Source of the DNA: an uncultured Eubacteriales bacterium
GTDB taxonomy: Bacteria > Bacillota > Clostridia > Tissierellales > Peptoniphilaceae
Length of the DNA stretch: 64,000 bases
Assembly: GCA_900539725.1 (NCBI GenBank)
Contig: UQDI01000006.1
Location: 1 to 64,000 of the forward strand
Reading direction: 5' to 3'
The position numbers and the translations under genes are program-made. Under the pieces are notes generated by a model. It did not search any database and had not been told where the DNA came from. It saw nothing but the letters and a program-made list of their open reading frames with translations. This document shows, piece after piece, positions 50,124-58,729 of this stretch; position 1 is the first letter of the stretch, and every line of letters starts with the position of its first letter.

Positions 50124-50558
50124 ATGTTTGACGATATTATAAATGCAGTTGAACATAATTTGCTTGAAAATGCTTTTAATAAGCTAAACAAAAGACTAAA
50201 AAGCTATGGATATGATAAAGCCACTGATGAAGACATAGAGTTTGCCTTAATGTCTACCCGTGAATATATCCTTAATTATTGCAATATTGAGGCTATACCA
50301 AATGATCTAGCCTATACATTTATAAACTTAAGCACGGCTTACTATCTTATAAGCAATGTGATGTGTGATTATATCAAGCTTGATGAATCCTTAAGTTTTA
50401 ATGATAGGCTAGGGTCAATTACAGAGGGCGATGTAAGTGTTACTTTTAATGACGATAAAGCAAAGGCTGAAGCTTATGAAACTCTTAAAAACTTAATTGC
50501 ATCTTTATCTAGTGGCTACATGTCTTACTTGTTAAAGCATAGGAGATTAGCATGGTAG
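50124..50558 (+). CDS. Phage head-tail connector protein
   Basis: The 144-residue helical protein (STREYILNYCNIEAIPNDLAYTFINLSTAYYL) fits the gp6/YqbG-like connector family and its position after the capsid genes. It overlaps the next gene by seven bases. Confidence 0.78.
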   Translation: MFDDIINAVEHNLLENAFNKLNKRLKSYGYDKATDEDIEFALMSTREYILNYCNIEAIPNDLAYTFINLSTAYYLISNVMCDYIKLDESLSFNDRLGSITEGDVSVTFNDDKAKAEAYETLKNLIASLSSGYMSYLLKHRRLAW

Positions 50559-50917
50559 GATTAGATATATTTAAAAGTATTAAAGATCATGCTCAGTCGC
50601 TTATGAAGCATAAAGGATATGTTTATAAACCTATAGAATCAAGTGATGCTAATGGCTTAACAGTTGTAAACTATGAAAAAGTAAGTACATTTAATTGCAG
50701 ATTGAGTTTTAAGTCGTCTAGCTACAGTTTAGATGACTTAAATGCTCTTAGCAGTTCAGAAATGGTGCTTTTTACACCTAGTGAGCTAAACTTAGATGAG
50801 GGCGCTTTGGTAATGGTAAGTCAATGCGGCCTTGATTACTACTTGCAAGTTTCTAAGGGTAAAGCCTATGAAAGTCATAAGGAATATGAAGTTAAGGAAG
50901 TGGGCAAATGGCTGTAA
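50552..50917 (+). CDS. Phage head closure-like protein (YqbH-type)
   Basis: The 121-residue protein has a helix then beta strands (GLTVVNYEKVSTFNCRLSFKSS ... LVMVSQCGLDYYLQVSKGKAY). Order and size match the head-closure/stopper gene of skin-like phages. Assignment is mostly positional. Confidence 0.65.
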   Translation: MVGLDIFKSIKDHAQSLMKHKGYVYKPIESSDANGLTVVNYEKVSTFNCRLSFKSSSYSLDDLNALSSSEMVLFTPSELNLDEGALVMVSQCGLDYYLQVSKGKAYESHKEYEVKEVGKWL

Positions 50918-51315
50918 AGGTAGACTTATCATCTCTTAAAGGCTTAAAAGAAGCACTAGAAAGAAGCACATCAACTCGTGATGAACTTATATCTTATGCT
51001 TTACATGATATAGCTGAAGAGGCTATTAAAAATGCTAAAGAAATTACACCAGTTGACACAGGATTGTTGAGAAGAAGTTATTTTTCCAACTACACTAGAG
51101 ACATAGATGGCTCTTATGTGTGTGAAGTATATAACAACGTAGCTTATGCACGCTTTGTCGAAAATGGTCACAGAATAGTGTCAAGTGATGGCACTACCAT
51201 AGGCTTTGTAGATGGCAAATTTATGCTTAAAACTGCAGAGGCAAACGTAGAAAGAAGAGTAGATGACATTATAAAAAGAGCTACTAATAAGTATTTAAAA
51301 GGACTGATTAAATGA
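50908..51315 (+). CDS. HK97 gp10-like tail completion protein
   Basis: The 135-residue protein reads ALHDIAEEAIKNAKEITPVDTGLLRRSY...YARFVENGHR, the distinctive HK97-gp10/YqbI pattern. It overlaps both neighbours. Confidence 0.88.
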   Translation: MAVKVDLSSLKGLKEALERSTSTRDELISYALHDIAEEAIKNAKEITPVDTGLLRRSYFSNYTRDIDGSYVCEVYNNVAYARFVENGHRIVSSDGTTIGFVDGKFMLKTAEANVERRVDDIIKRATNKYLKGLIK

Positions 51316-51788
51316 TTGATGACAAAATAATAAAAAATGTAATTGCATCGCTTAAAGAAAGATTTAAGGGTGCTTATTTTTATGAATCAAGCGTAAAACA
51401 AGGGATTAAAACACCTTGTTTTTTTATTAGAATAATTAACTCTAATATCAAAAGAGAACTTGAAGAAAGATTTTATGTCAATCACGATCTAGCTATTACT
51501 TATCTACCAAAGAAGGCTCTTTTTAGTAAAAACTATGAAGAAGATACTCAAATGATCAAAACAGATATGCTCTTTGCGCTTGAGGAATTAAAAACTGATA
51601 GTGGCTATCTTTATGCTAAAAATTTATCCATAGAGACTAACTATGATGACTTTGGAGCTTTTTTTACAGCACATGCTACTTATGAATGCGCTTATAGAAA
51701 AGATAAAGATAAATATTACATGCTTAAGCTTAAAGAGATTGGAAAGGTAGGATCAAATGGCAAAGAAAACAACAGAAGAAAATATTGA
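51312..51788 (+). CDS. Phage tail terminator-like protein (YqbJ-type)
   Basis: The 158-residue protein contains FKGAYFYESSVKQGIKTPCFFIRI and YVNHDLAITYLPKK, typical of the tail-completion YqbJ family of PBSX-like phages. It overlaps the small gene that follows by 32 bases. Confidence 0.78.
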   Translation: MIDDKIIKNVIASLKERFKGAYFYESSVKQGIKTPCFFIRIINSNIKRELEERFYVNHDLAITYLPKKALFSKNYEEDTQMIKTDMLFALEELKTDSGYLYAKNLSIETNYDDFGAFFTAHATYECAYRKDKDKYYMLKLKEIGKVGSNGKENNRRKY

Positions 51789-51936
51789 AAGATACTCTAA
51801 AGAGGACTTTTTAAAGTCAAAATCACATGATTATTCTTTAGAAGTATTAGATGTGATCTTAGATGAGAATACTAAGTACTCAAAAGAAGAGGTTGCATCG
51901 ATGTATAAGAAATTTATTGAAAGGGAGGTTAGATAA
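51757..51936 (+). CDS. Small prophage protein between tail terminator and sheath
   Basis: A 59-residue open frame (AKKTTEENIERYSKEDFLKS...VASMYKKFIEREVR) starts inside the previous gene after GGTAGGATC. Skin-like phages carry a small gene at this exact position. It ends two bases before the sheath start. Confidence 0.65.
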   Translation: MAKKTTEENIERYSKEDFLKSKSHDYSLEVLDVILDENTKYSKEEVASMYKKFIEREVR

Positions 51937-51938
51937 TT

Positions 51939-53249
51939 ATGCTTGGAGGCGGTAATTTTTTAGTGCAAAACAAAATATTGCCAGGTACTTACATCAACTT
52001 TGTGTCGGTAAGAAAGCCTAGCAACATCTTTGGAGAAAGAGGATATGTAAGCTTTGCAGCTAAACTTGGATGGGGTAAAGAAGTGATTACTTTATCGAAA
52101 GAAGAGCTTGAAAAAGATTCTCTAAAGTTATTAGGTTGCACTTTTGATGATCCAGCTATAAGACCTATAAGAGAAGTACTTGCTAATGCAAAGACCTTAT
52201 ATCTAGGCAGGCTTGATAATGACGGACAAAAAGCAAAAGCAACAGCTGCAGGATTAACATTTACAGCTAAATATAATGGCAGCAAGGGCAATAACATCAA
52301 GATTGTGTTGAAAAAAGATATTGACAATGAAGACAAGGTAGTAATGGATCTATACTTCATGGGCAAAAAAGTTGGTTCTCAATCTGTAAAAAATACAGAA
52401 GCTTTTGCATCTAATGACTATGTAGACATAACAGGAACACCTGATTATAAAACAATATCTGGTGAAGCAATAGATCTTACAGGTGGTAGTGATAGCGAAG
52501 TAACTGTTAATGATTACAGCAAATACTTAACAGCTATTGAAGGCTACTACTTTAACACTATTGGCTATGCTGGAGAAGATGATGACATTAAAAATCTATT
52601 TGTAAGCTTTGTAAAGAGATTAAGAGATGAGGTTGGCAAGAAATGTCAAGTTGTCTTATACAAAAAGCCAGCAAACTATGAAGGTGTTATCAATGTAGGA
52701 AGCACAGCTTTAGGAAATGACAAAGGCGGCTTTGTATATTATGCACTAGGCGCATCTGCAGGCTGTGATGTCAATAAAGGCTTAGACAACAGCTTATATC
52801 TAGGTGAATATAACTTAGCTGACAAGTTAGCAAGTAGAGATCTAGAAAAAGCAATTACAAAGGGTGAGTTTATCTTACACAGAGATAATGACGACATAAG
52901 AGTGCTTGAAGATATTAACAGCTTTACTGAATTTACTAAAGATAAAGACAATAACTTTGCGCAAAATCAAGTTGTAAGAGTTTTAGATCAAATAGCTATG
53001 GATGTAGCTAAGATTTTCAACTCTTTATATGTAGGTAAAGTACAAAACAATGAAGATGGCCGTGTTGCACTATGGGCTGATATTACTAATCATGCTAAAA
53101 AGCTAGAAAAGCTTGGAGCAATTGAGGACTTTGTGCCTGAAGATGTTGATGTAAAGCCTGGTGAAGATAAAGATACTGTAGAAGTAAGCTACTTAGTAAA
53201 GCCAGTAATGGTAATGAGAAAGCTTTACATGATTGTAAGAGTTATTTAA
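51939..53249 (+). CDS. Phage tail sheath protein (XkdK-like)
   Basis: The 436-residue protein has GGGNFLVQNKILPGTYINFV, the sheath insertion domain in the middle, and C-terminal blocks NSFTEFTKDKDNNFAQNQVV.RVLDQIAMDVAKIFN. This identifies a contractile (myovirus) tail sheath. Confidence 0.93.
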   Translation: MLGGGNFLVQNKILPGTYINFVSVRKPSNIFGERGYVSFAAKLGWGKEVITLSKEELEKDSLKLLGCTFDDPAIRPIREVLANAKTLYLGRLDNDGQKAKATAAGLTFTAKYNGSKGNNIKIVLKKDIDNEDKVVMDLYFMGKKVGSQSVKNTEAFASNDYVDITGTPDYKTISGEAIDLTGGSDSEVTVNDYSKYLTAIEGYYFNTIGYAGEDDDIKNLFVSFVKRLRDEVGKKCQVVLYKKPANYEGVINVGSTALGNDKGGFVYYALGASAGCDVNKGLDNSLYLGEYNLADKLASRDLEKAITKGEFILHRDNDDIRVLEDINSFTEFTKDKDNNFAQNQVVRVLDQIAMDVAKIFNSLYVGKVQNNEDGRVALWADITNHAKKLEKLGAIEDFVPEDVDVKPGEDKDTVEVSYLVKPVMVMRKLYMIVRVI

Positions 53250-53262
53250 AGGGGGTTAATTT

Positions 53263-53742
53263 ATGCCTAATCAAAATATAATGCCAGCTTATGAGGTCAT
53301 CGATGGCCGTCATGCCAAAGCTTATGCAACTATTAAAGGTAAAAGATACCTTTTGTTTCAATTAAAGAATTTTGAGACAAAAACTGAAAAGAATAACATT
53401 GAGATACAAAGGCTAGGAACTACAGTTGCTGGCAACTTAACAAGTGGCATTAAGCTATCTTGGGAAGCTGAAATGTACTACAATACTGACATCTTTAGAG
53501 CACTTGCTCTAGAGTATATCAAAACAGGCAAAGAAACATACTTTGACTTGCAAGTAACTAATGATGATCCTAACAGCAGTGCTGGTAGACATACAGTTAT
53601 ACTTAGATCTTGCAAGCTTGGTAATATCTCAATGGCTATGGTTAATGTAGACAATCAAGCACTAACAGAAAAGGTAGATGGAACATGTGAAGATATTGAT
53701 GCTCCAGAACTTTTCAAAGTACTAGAAGGGATGAATGAATAA
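53263..53742 (+). CDS. Phage tail tube protein (XkdM-like)
   Basis: The 159-residue protein (VIDGRHAKAYATIKGKRYLLFQLKNFE ... EKNNIEIQRLGTTVAGNL) matches XkdM tube proteins and follows the sheath gene as usual. Its stop overlaps the next start. Confidence 0.9.
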   Translation: MPNQNIMPAYEVIDGRHAKAYATIKGKRYLLFQLKNFETKTEKNNIEIQRLGTTVAGNLTSGIKLSWEAEMYYNTDIFRALALEYIKTGKETYFDLQVTNDDPNSSAGRHTVILRSCKLGNISMAMVNVDNQALTEKVDGTCEDIDAPELFKVLEGMNE

Positions 53743-54134
53743 TGAGTAGATTAAGTAGCTTTTTAAAAGCAAATGTAGGAGAAGTTGAAAGTACTAAAGA
53801 TGTTACAATCTCTGAAAGATTTTCAGAGCCTTGTAAGATTAAATTATTAACACCAAAAGAGTTTAGCAAAGTGCAAGATGCATCAGCTAAGATTGTTGGT
53901 AGAAAGCCTGTATTTAGTTCGACTACTTACAACTTTGAGCTTATAAAGGCAGCTTTAGTAGAGCCTGATTTAAGTAATAGTGAACTACAAGATTCATACG
54001 GAGCTATGGGTGAAGATGAACTTATAAATCTTATGTTTACAGGTGTTGAGTTTAATACATTGTTACTTGAAATAAATAACTTTAATGGCTTAAAAAAGAC
54101 TGATGAAGAAAGAGTTGAAGAAGCAAAAAACTAA
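53742..54134 (+). CDS. Tail assembly chaperone, upstream (G-like) frame (XkdN)
   Basis: The 130-residue product (XkdN-like; VTISERFSEPCKIKLLTPKE) ends GAA GCA AAA AAC TAA. The sequence A AAA AAC at 54125-54131 is an ideal -1 slippery heptamer in the correct frame one codon before the stop, so a fraction of ribosomes should continue into the -1 frame. Located between tube and tape measure, as tail chaperones always are. Confidence 0.88.
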   Translation: MSRLSSFLKANVGEVESTKDVTISERFSEPCKIKLLTPKEFSKVQDASAKIVGRKPVFSSTTYNFELIKAALVEPDLSNSELQDSYGAMGEDELINLMFTGVEFNTLLLEINNFNGLKKTDEERVEEAKN

Positions 54135-54289
54135 TTAAGACGGACGGAGATTTTTCCTTAGCATACCACTTGTTTGTGTTCACGAAGGGCGTAATTAGCC
54201 CTCGTGACATAGTAGATATGTCTAAGGATGAGAAAGCTCTTTATTGGGCAATGCTGTCAAATTATGCTAAGGAGGTTAAAAACAAATGA
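54125..54289 (+). CDS. Tail assembly chaperone -1 frameshift extension (T-like)
   Basis: After a -1 slip on A AAA AAC, reading continues LIKTDGDFSLAYHLFVFTKG...MSKDEKALYWAMLSNYAKE to a TGA at 54287-54289, adding 52 residues. The segment is not a stand-alone gene (no suitable start) but resembles the C-terminal T part of GT chaperones. The extension ends overlapping the tape measure start. Confidence 0.82.
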   Translation, partial: KKLIKTDGDFSLAYHLFVFTKGVISPRDIVDMSKDEKALYWAMLSNYAKEVKNK

Positions 54290-56268
54290 TAAGTACTCAA
54301 ATTAAGCTGTTTGATGCCATGAGTCCAGTTTTAAATAATATCGTTTCGTCTGTCGATGTGCTTATCAACTCACTAGAAGCATGCGAAAAGTCATCTGAAA
54401 ATATGATTGATGCTGATGCTCTTAATCGTGCTAAAGATGCTATAAGTACAGCTAAGTATGAATCTAGCATGTATGCAGATGTGCTCAGATCAGTAGGAAG
54501 TGGTGCAGGTGATGCTGGTAGCAGCTTAGATGATTTAACAAAAACAGTAGCTAATAATACTAGTGTCATTGAAAAGGCAAAGTCAAGTGCTGAAATGCTT
54601 TTAAAAACGTACCTATCCTTTAGAGGAGTACAGGCCTTTATAAACATGGCTGATGATTTTCAAAATATGAAAACAAGGCTTGAAACAGTTGCTGCTACCT
54701 ATGGTAAAAGTAGTGATTATATGTTTAATGCTATAAGAGAATCTGCTGCTAGATCTAGAGGTGAGTTTATGATGACTGCTGATGTAGTAAGTAAACTTGG
54801 TATGCAAGCTAGAGGAGCTTTTAAAACTGATGATGAGCTAGTTATGTTTGCTGAGCAATTAAATAAAAACTTTAAGATAGCTGGTACTAATGCACAAGGT
54901 GTTGAATCTGTTATGTATAACTTAACACAAGCACTAGCAAGTGGAGTTTTAAGAGGCCAAGACCTTAACTCAGTAATGAGTAATGCTCCAGCCATACTAG
55001 AAAAAGTAGCTGACTACATGGGCACTGATATGTCGCAGATCAGAAAGCTTGCTGAAGAAGGTGAGCTAAGTGCTGAAGTTATTAAAAATGCTATTATATC
55101 AAGTGCTGGAGAAACAAATGCAGCTTTTGAAAATATGCCATTAACTTTTGCTGATATAGTTACTAGGATTAAAAACACAATAGATGCAAAGCTAGCTGAT
55201 GTATTTGTAAATTGGAATGAATTTTTAAATTCTGAAGATTTTCAAACTACTGTAGATTTTATATGTACAGCTGTTTCAGCTGGAATCGATTTTATAGGTG
55301 GAGCTATAGATGTTTTGCTTGCTATACTTAGCCCTGTGCTAAGCCTTTTTAATGCCGCTCCTGGAGTTATAACAGCAGTGGTTGCAGCGCTTATCGCTTA
55401 TCAAGTGGCTACAAGTGGCGCAGCTTTAGCTCAAAGGCTTTTAAATGCAGCGATGAATGCTAATCCTATATTTTTAATCATTAGTGCTGTAGTAATGATA
55501 ATTATGCTAATTGCTAAATGGATACAATCTGTTGGCGGCTTAACAGTTGCTTGGTTGATTTTTAAAAAAGCAATGTTAGATACATTTACTTTGCTGTACA
55601 CAGTAATAGGCGGCTTTATGCTTGCAGTTGGATCAGTAGTCTTAGCAGTCGTGCAAGGTGTTTTACAAGGAGTGCAAATGCTTGTTAATGGCGGTATAGA
55701 CATACTCAATGGACTAATTAAGGCTGCTAACTTAATACCTGGTGTAAATATAGCTTTAATCGGTAAAGCTACTTTTGCAGATGATTTTGACAAAACAGCA
55801 CAAAAGATGCGTGAATCAGTTGCAAATCAATATACAGGAACTATTGAAAATCTAAGCAATCAATCTGCAGCTATGCAAAGTGAAATAACAGCTAAGCAAG
55901 CAGAGATTAAGGCAAAAGAAGCAGAAAGTAAAAATCCTAAACTTCCTGATATGCCTGAAGTGCCTAATTTTGATCAAATGAAAAACAGTGCAGCTAATAT
56001 AGATGCTAACACTAAAGGCGGCGCAGCTCATGCAGCTAGTATTGATGATAAATTAGATGAAGGTGTTGAAGTTGATAGCGATGATCTAAAAGAAATTAGG
56101 GATGTAATGTTTCAGAGAGCAATACAAAACTTAAGTTGGGATAAGCTTGAAGTGCATGTGGATAACTCTTTTGGAGATATACATGAAACAGCAGATGCTG
56201 ATCAAGTGGCAAAGACTATAGAAGAAGGCTTATATGAAGCTATAAATAAGGTGGGTGTAATGACATAA
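54286..56268 (+). CDS. Phage tail tape measure protein
   Basis: The 660-residue protein has coiled-coil stretches, the tape-measure block ARGAFKTDDELVMFAEQLNKNFKIAGT, and GVLRGQDLNSVMSNAPAILE. A central hydrophobic region with several membrane-like helices follows (PGVITAVVAALIAYQVATSG; NPIFLIISAVVMIIMLIAKW). Length sets the tail length. AAGGAGG precedes the ATG within the chaperone extension. Confidence 0.93.
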   Translation: MISTQIKLFDAMSPVLNNIVSSVDVLINSLEACEKSSENMIDADALNRAKDAISTAKYESSMYADVLRSVGSGAGDAGSSLDDLTKTVANNTSVIEKAKSSAEMLLKTYLSFRGVQAFINMADDFQNMKTRLETVAATYGKSSDYMFNAIRESAARSRGEFMMTADVVSKLGMQARGAFKTDDELVMFAEQLNKNFKIAGTNAQGVESVMYNLTQALASGVLRGQDLNSVMSNAPAILEKVADYMGTDMSQIRKLAEEGELSAEVIKNAIISSAGETNAAFENMPLTFADIVTRIKNTIDAKLADVFVNWNEFLNSEDFQTTVDFICTAVSAGIDFIGGAIDVLLAILSPVLSLFNAAPGVITAVVAALIAYQVATSGAALAQRLLNAAMNANPIFLIISAVVMIIMLIAKWIQSVGGLTVAWLIFKKAMLDTFTLLYTVIGGFMLAVGSVVLAVVQGVLQGVQMLVNGGIDILNGLIKAANLIPGVNIALIGKATFADDFDKTAQKMRESVANQYTGTIENLSNQSAAMQSEITAKQAEIKAKEAESKNPKLPDMPEVPNFDQMKNSAANIDANTKGGAAHAASIDDKLDEGVEVDSDDLKEIRDVMFQRAIQNLSWDKLEVHVDNSFGDIHETADADQVAKTIEEGLYEAINKVGVMT

Positions 56269-56900
56269 TGGTGCATGAATTTTACATTGGATCTATAAAA
56301 TTGCCTGTAACTCCTGCAGCAATAGCAGTTGATTACAAAGGTAAAAACAAAACAATAGATCTATTAAATGGTGATGAACTGAATGTACTAAACAAGCCAC
56401 GCTTAACAAGTTATAAGTTTGATTTTTACTTGCCAAGCACAGAATTGCCTATAGTTAAGGGATATATCAAGCCTTTTGATGTTGTTAGCGCAATAGAAAA
56501 GATGATGCAAAAGAAAAAGGTCATACCTTTTATTATTATTAGACATGACAAAGGCTTAAAAAGCTCTATTATAAGAAAAGCAACAGTAGAAGATTTTAAC
56601 TATAAAGAAGATAGTAAAAGTGGCCCTGGACTTATAGCCACTATAACACTAAAGATGTATATACCACTCAAATCAAAAGAATATACTGTTTCTCAAAATA
56701 ATGGCACTACTGAACTTAATGAAGTGATTAGCATGAGCGGCAATGCTTTAAAATCTCTTAGAGCAAGGCCATCTGAGCCTATAAACGTGCTTATGAGGAG
56801 AGCTAATGTGCCTTTAAGCAAAATAAACGATGTTTTAAAACAAAATAAAATTAGTGTTAATGATGACTTACAAGAAAGAGTAATTGATCTTGATGTATAG
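56268..56900 (+). CDS. Baseplate hub-associated protein (XkdP-like)
   Basis: The 210-residue protein (YIGSIKLPVTPAAIAVDYKGKNKTIDLLNGDELNVL..) fits XkdP; the C-terminal LysM part usual in XkdP is reduced (VLMRRANVPLSKINDVLKQNK). Its start overlaps the tape measure stop. Confidence 0.78.
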   Translation: MVHEFYIGSIKLPVTPAAIAVDYKGKNKTIDLLNGDELNVLNKPRLTSYKFDFYLPSTELPIVKGYIKPFDVVSAIEKMMQKKKVIPFIIIRHDKGLKSSIIRKATVEDFNYKEDSKSGPGLIATITLKMYIPLKSKEYTVSQNNGTTELNEVISMSGNALKSLRARPSEPINVLMRRANVPLSKINDVLKQNKISVNDDLQERVIDLDV

Positions 56901-56937
56901 TCATCATTACTTTACATAGAAATGAGGTGGTTTATTA

Positions 56938-57906
56938 TTGTATAGAGTGTTAATTACATCAAGGGGTCGAACTTTTGAGCCAGTTGTAAAAGACGGATTT
57001 ACAATTAAAAGGTCAATGAATTTTGAACCAAGTGAGCTTAAGTTTGACTGTGTTAAAGATGATGTGCTAGATTATCAAGAAGGCGGATGTGCAAAGGTTT
57101 ATAAAGATGATAATCTTATTTATGTTGGATATATGGTGAGCAAAGAAAGAGATAAAAATCAGATTATTAAAAACACTTGCTATGATTCACTTTGGTACTT
57201 TAAAAATAAAGACACTTTTAAATTCGAAGATATGAGCTATGCTGATGTGATTAAAAAGATATGTAGCCACCAAGGACTTATAGTTGGAGAAATAGAAGAT
57301 ACAGGCTATAAGGTAAAGGGCAGAATTGAGAGAAATAAAGAGTATTTTACAATGCTCAAAGATTATTATGATCTAACTCTTAGCCAAACAGGTGTGATCT
57401 ATACTCTTTATGATGACAATGGCAAGATATGCTTAAAAAGTCCAAGTAATATGCTCGTTGAAAAGCTAATAAATTTTGACAATGCTTGCAACTTTACTTA
57501 TAAGTCATCTATTGTCAACAGCTATAACAGGATTAAGCTTAGCCACATAGATGATAAAAAGAAAACTACTAAATATCATGCTGTAGAAGATATGAATCAT
57601 ATAAGAGAATGGGGCTTGAGGCAGTACTTTGCAGAATCAAGCAATGATGAAAATATGGATGCTAAAGCTGCTAGATTACTAGAATTATTAAATCGAAAAG
57701 AAAGAACACTAGAGATTAAAGACGTGCAAGGTGATTGGAATGTAAGAGGCGGCTCTTTAGTTGCTGTTGTGCTAGGAGCTATATCTGATATAAGTGTAAA
57801 TTCTATGATGCTTGTTACTAGTGTATCTCATAAGGTTAAAAGTGGCTCTCATCTTATGGATGTCAAAGTATATAACAAGGACATCATGCCTTTAGGAGGT
57901 AAATAA
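56938..57906 (+). CDS. Baseplate hub protein (XkdQ-like)
   Basis: The 322-residue protein starts at TTG 56938. Its leader TACATAGAAATGAGGTG repeats that of the small terminase gene, which also uses TTG. ITSRGRTFEPVVKDGFTIKR, YQEGGCAKVYKDDNLIYVGYM and the C-terminal VKVYNKDIMPLGG match XkdQ, a gpD-like hub. Confidence 0.85.
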   Translation: MYRVLITSRGRTFEPVVKDGFTIKRSMNFEPSELKFDCVKDDVLDYQEGGCAKVYKDDNLIYVGYMVSKERDKNQIIKNTCYDSLWYFKNKDTFKFEDMSYADVIKKICSHQGLIVGEIEDTGYKVKGRIERNKEYFTMLKDYYDLTLSQTGVIYTLYDDNGKICLKSPSNMLVEKLINFDNACNFTYKSSIVNSYNRIKLSHIDDKKKTTKYHAVEDMNHIREWGLRQYFAESSNDENMDAKAARLLELLNRKERTLEIKDVQGDWNVRGGSLVAVVLGAISDISVNSMMLVTSVSHKVKSGSHLMDVKVYNKDIMPLGGK

Positions 57907-57908
57907 GG

Positions 57909-58304
57909 ATGGCAAACAATTTAAAAGGTGCGATAGAGAAGATTGCATCAGATGTGGTAGGAGAAATGACTATGGCAAAGCTTGTTAATGCGAAGCTAAT
58001 TAAGACAAGTCCTCCTACTTTTAAATTATATGACGATTTAATCATATCTGATAGCTTTGTGATTACTCCTAAATATAGAGTATTTACAGATAAAGACATA
58101 GGCAAAGAGTTTGTGCTGCAAGAAAACTATGGCGGCCAAGAATATATATATTGCTATGAAGCAGCAGGAAGAGGTCAAAATGGCACTGAATATAGCTTTA
58201 AAGGTAGGATAAACAAATGTAAGCTAATAGGCACTTGCCCTCATGGAGAAGTAGAAGTAACACATGGCATAATTTATGATATGACACATGAGGAGGGGAT
58301 ATAG
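57909..58304 (+). CDS. DUF2577 baseplate protein (XkdR-like)
   Basis: The 131-residue protein (VSRVVGEMTMAKL-type start; AKLVNAKLIKTSPPTFKLYDDLI, DIGKEFVLQENYGGQEY) matches DUF2577/XkdR, which follows XkdQ in all PBSX-like baseplates. The stop overlaps the next GTG start. Confidence 0.85.
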   Translation: MANNLKGAIEKIASDVVGEMTMAKLVNAKLIKTSPPTFKLYDDLIISDSFVITPKYRVFTDKDIGKEFVLQENYGGQEYIYCYEAAGRGQNGTEYSFKGRINKCKLIGTCPHGEVEVTHGIIYDMTHEEGI

Positions 58305-58729
58305 TGATACCAAAGGTTGATGAAGAAGTAAATGAACTTTTAGGTCAGTATGTCAAATTAAACACTATTGGCTCTTCTTTTACTTATAAGATGCAAATAG
58401 ATAAAGATAGAATATATGACTTTGTAGATGGCGCTGAAGCGTTGAAACAAGCTATATATAAAAGATTAAATACAGAAAGAGATGTATATCCTATATATAA
58501 AAATTATGGCATAAAGAAAAAAGATCTCTTTGGTAAAGAAAAAAGATATGCTTACATGATTCTTACTGACAGAATCAATGATTCTTTGCTTGAAGATGAC
58601 AGAATAAAAGAAGTAAGAAACTTTGAATATATTGAAGAAAAATCAAGAAAAGACAATGTTTGCATAAGTTTTGATGTAGACAGCGTTTTTGGAGTGATAA
58701 ATGTTGAGGAGGTGATCAATCTTGCCTAA
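58304..58729 (+). CDS. DUF2634 baseplate protein (XkdS-like)
   Basis: The 141-residue protein starts at GTG 58304. FTYKMQIDKDRIYDFVDGAEALKQAIYKRLNTERDVYPIY is the DUF2634/gp25-like baseplate wedge signature. It overlaps the XkdT-like gene. Confidence 0.88.
   Translation: MIPKVDEEVNELLGQYVKLNTIGSSFTYKMQIDKDRIYDFVDGAEALKQAIYKRLNTERDVYPIYKNYGIKKKDLFGKEKRYAYMILTDRINDSLLEDDRIKEVRNFEYIEEKSRKDNVCISFDVDSVFGVINVEEVINLA

Noticed and set aside
54125..54134. Sequencing error splitting the tail chaperone gene
   Set aside because: The position coincides with a perfect A AAA AAC slippery site, and frameshifting is normal for this gene family.
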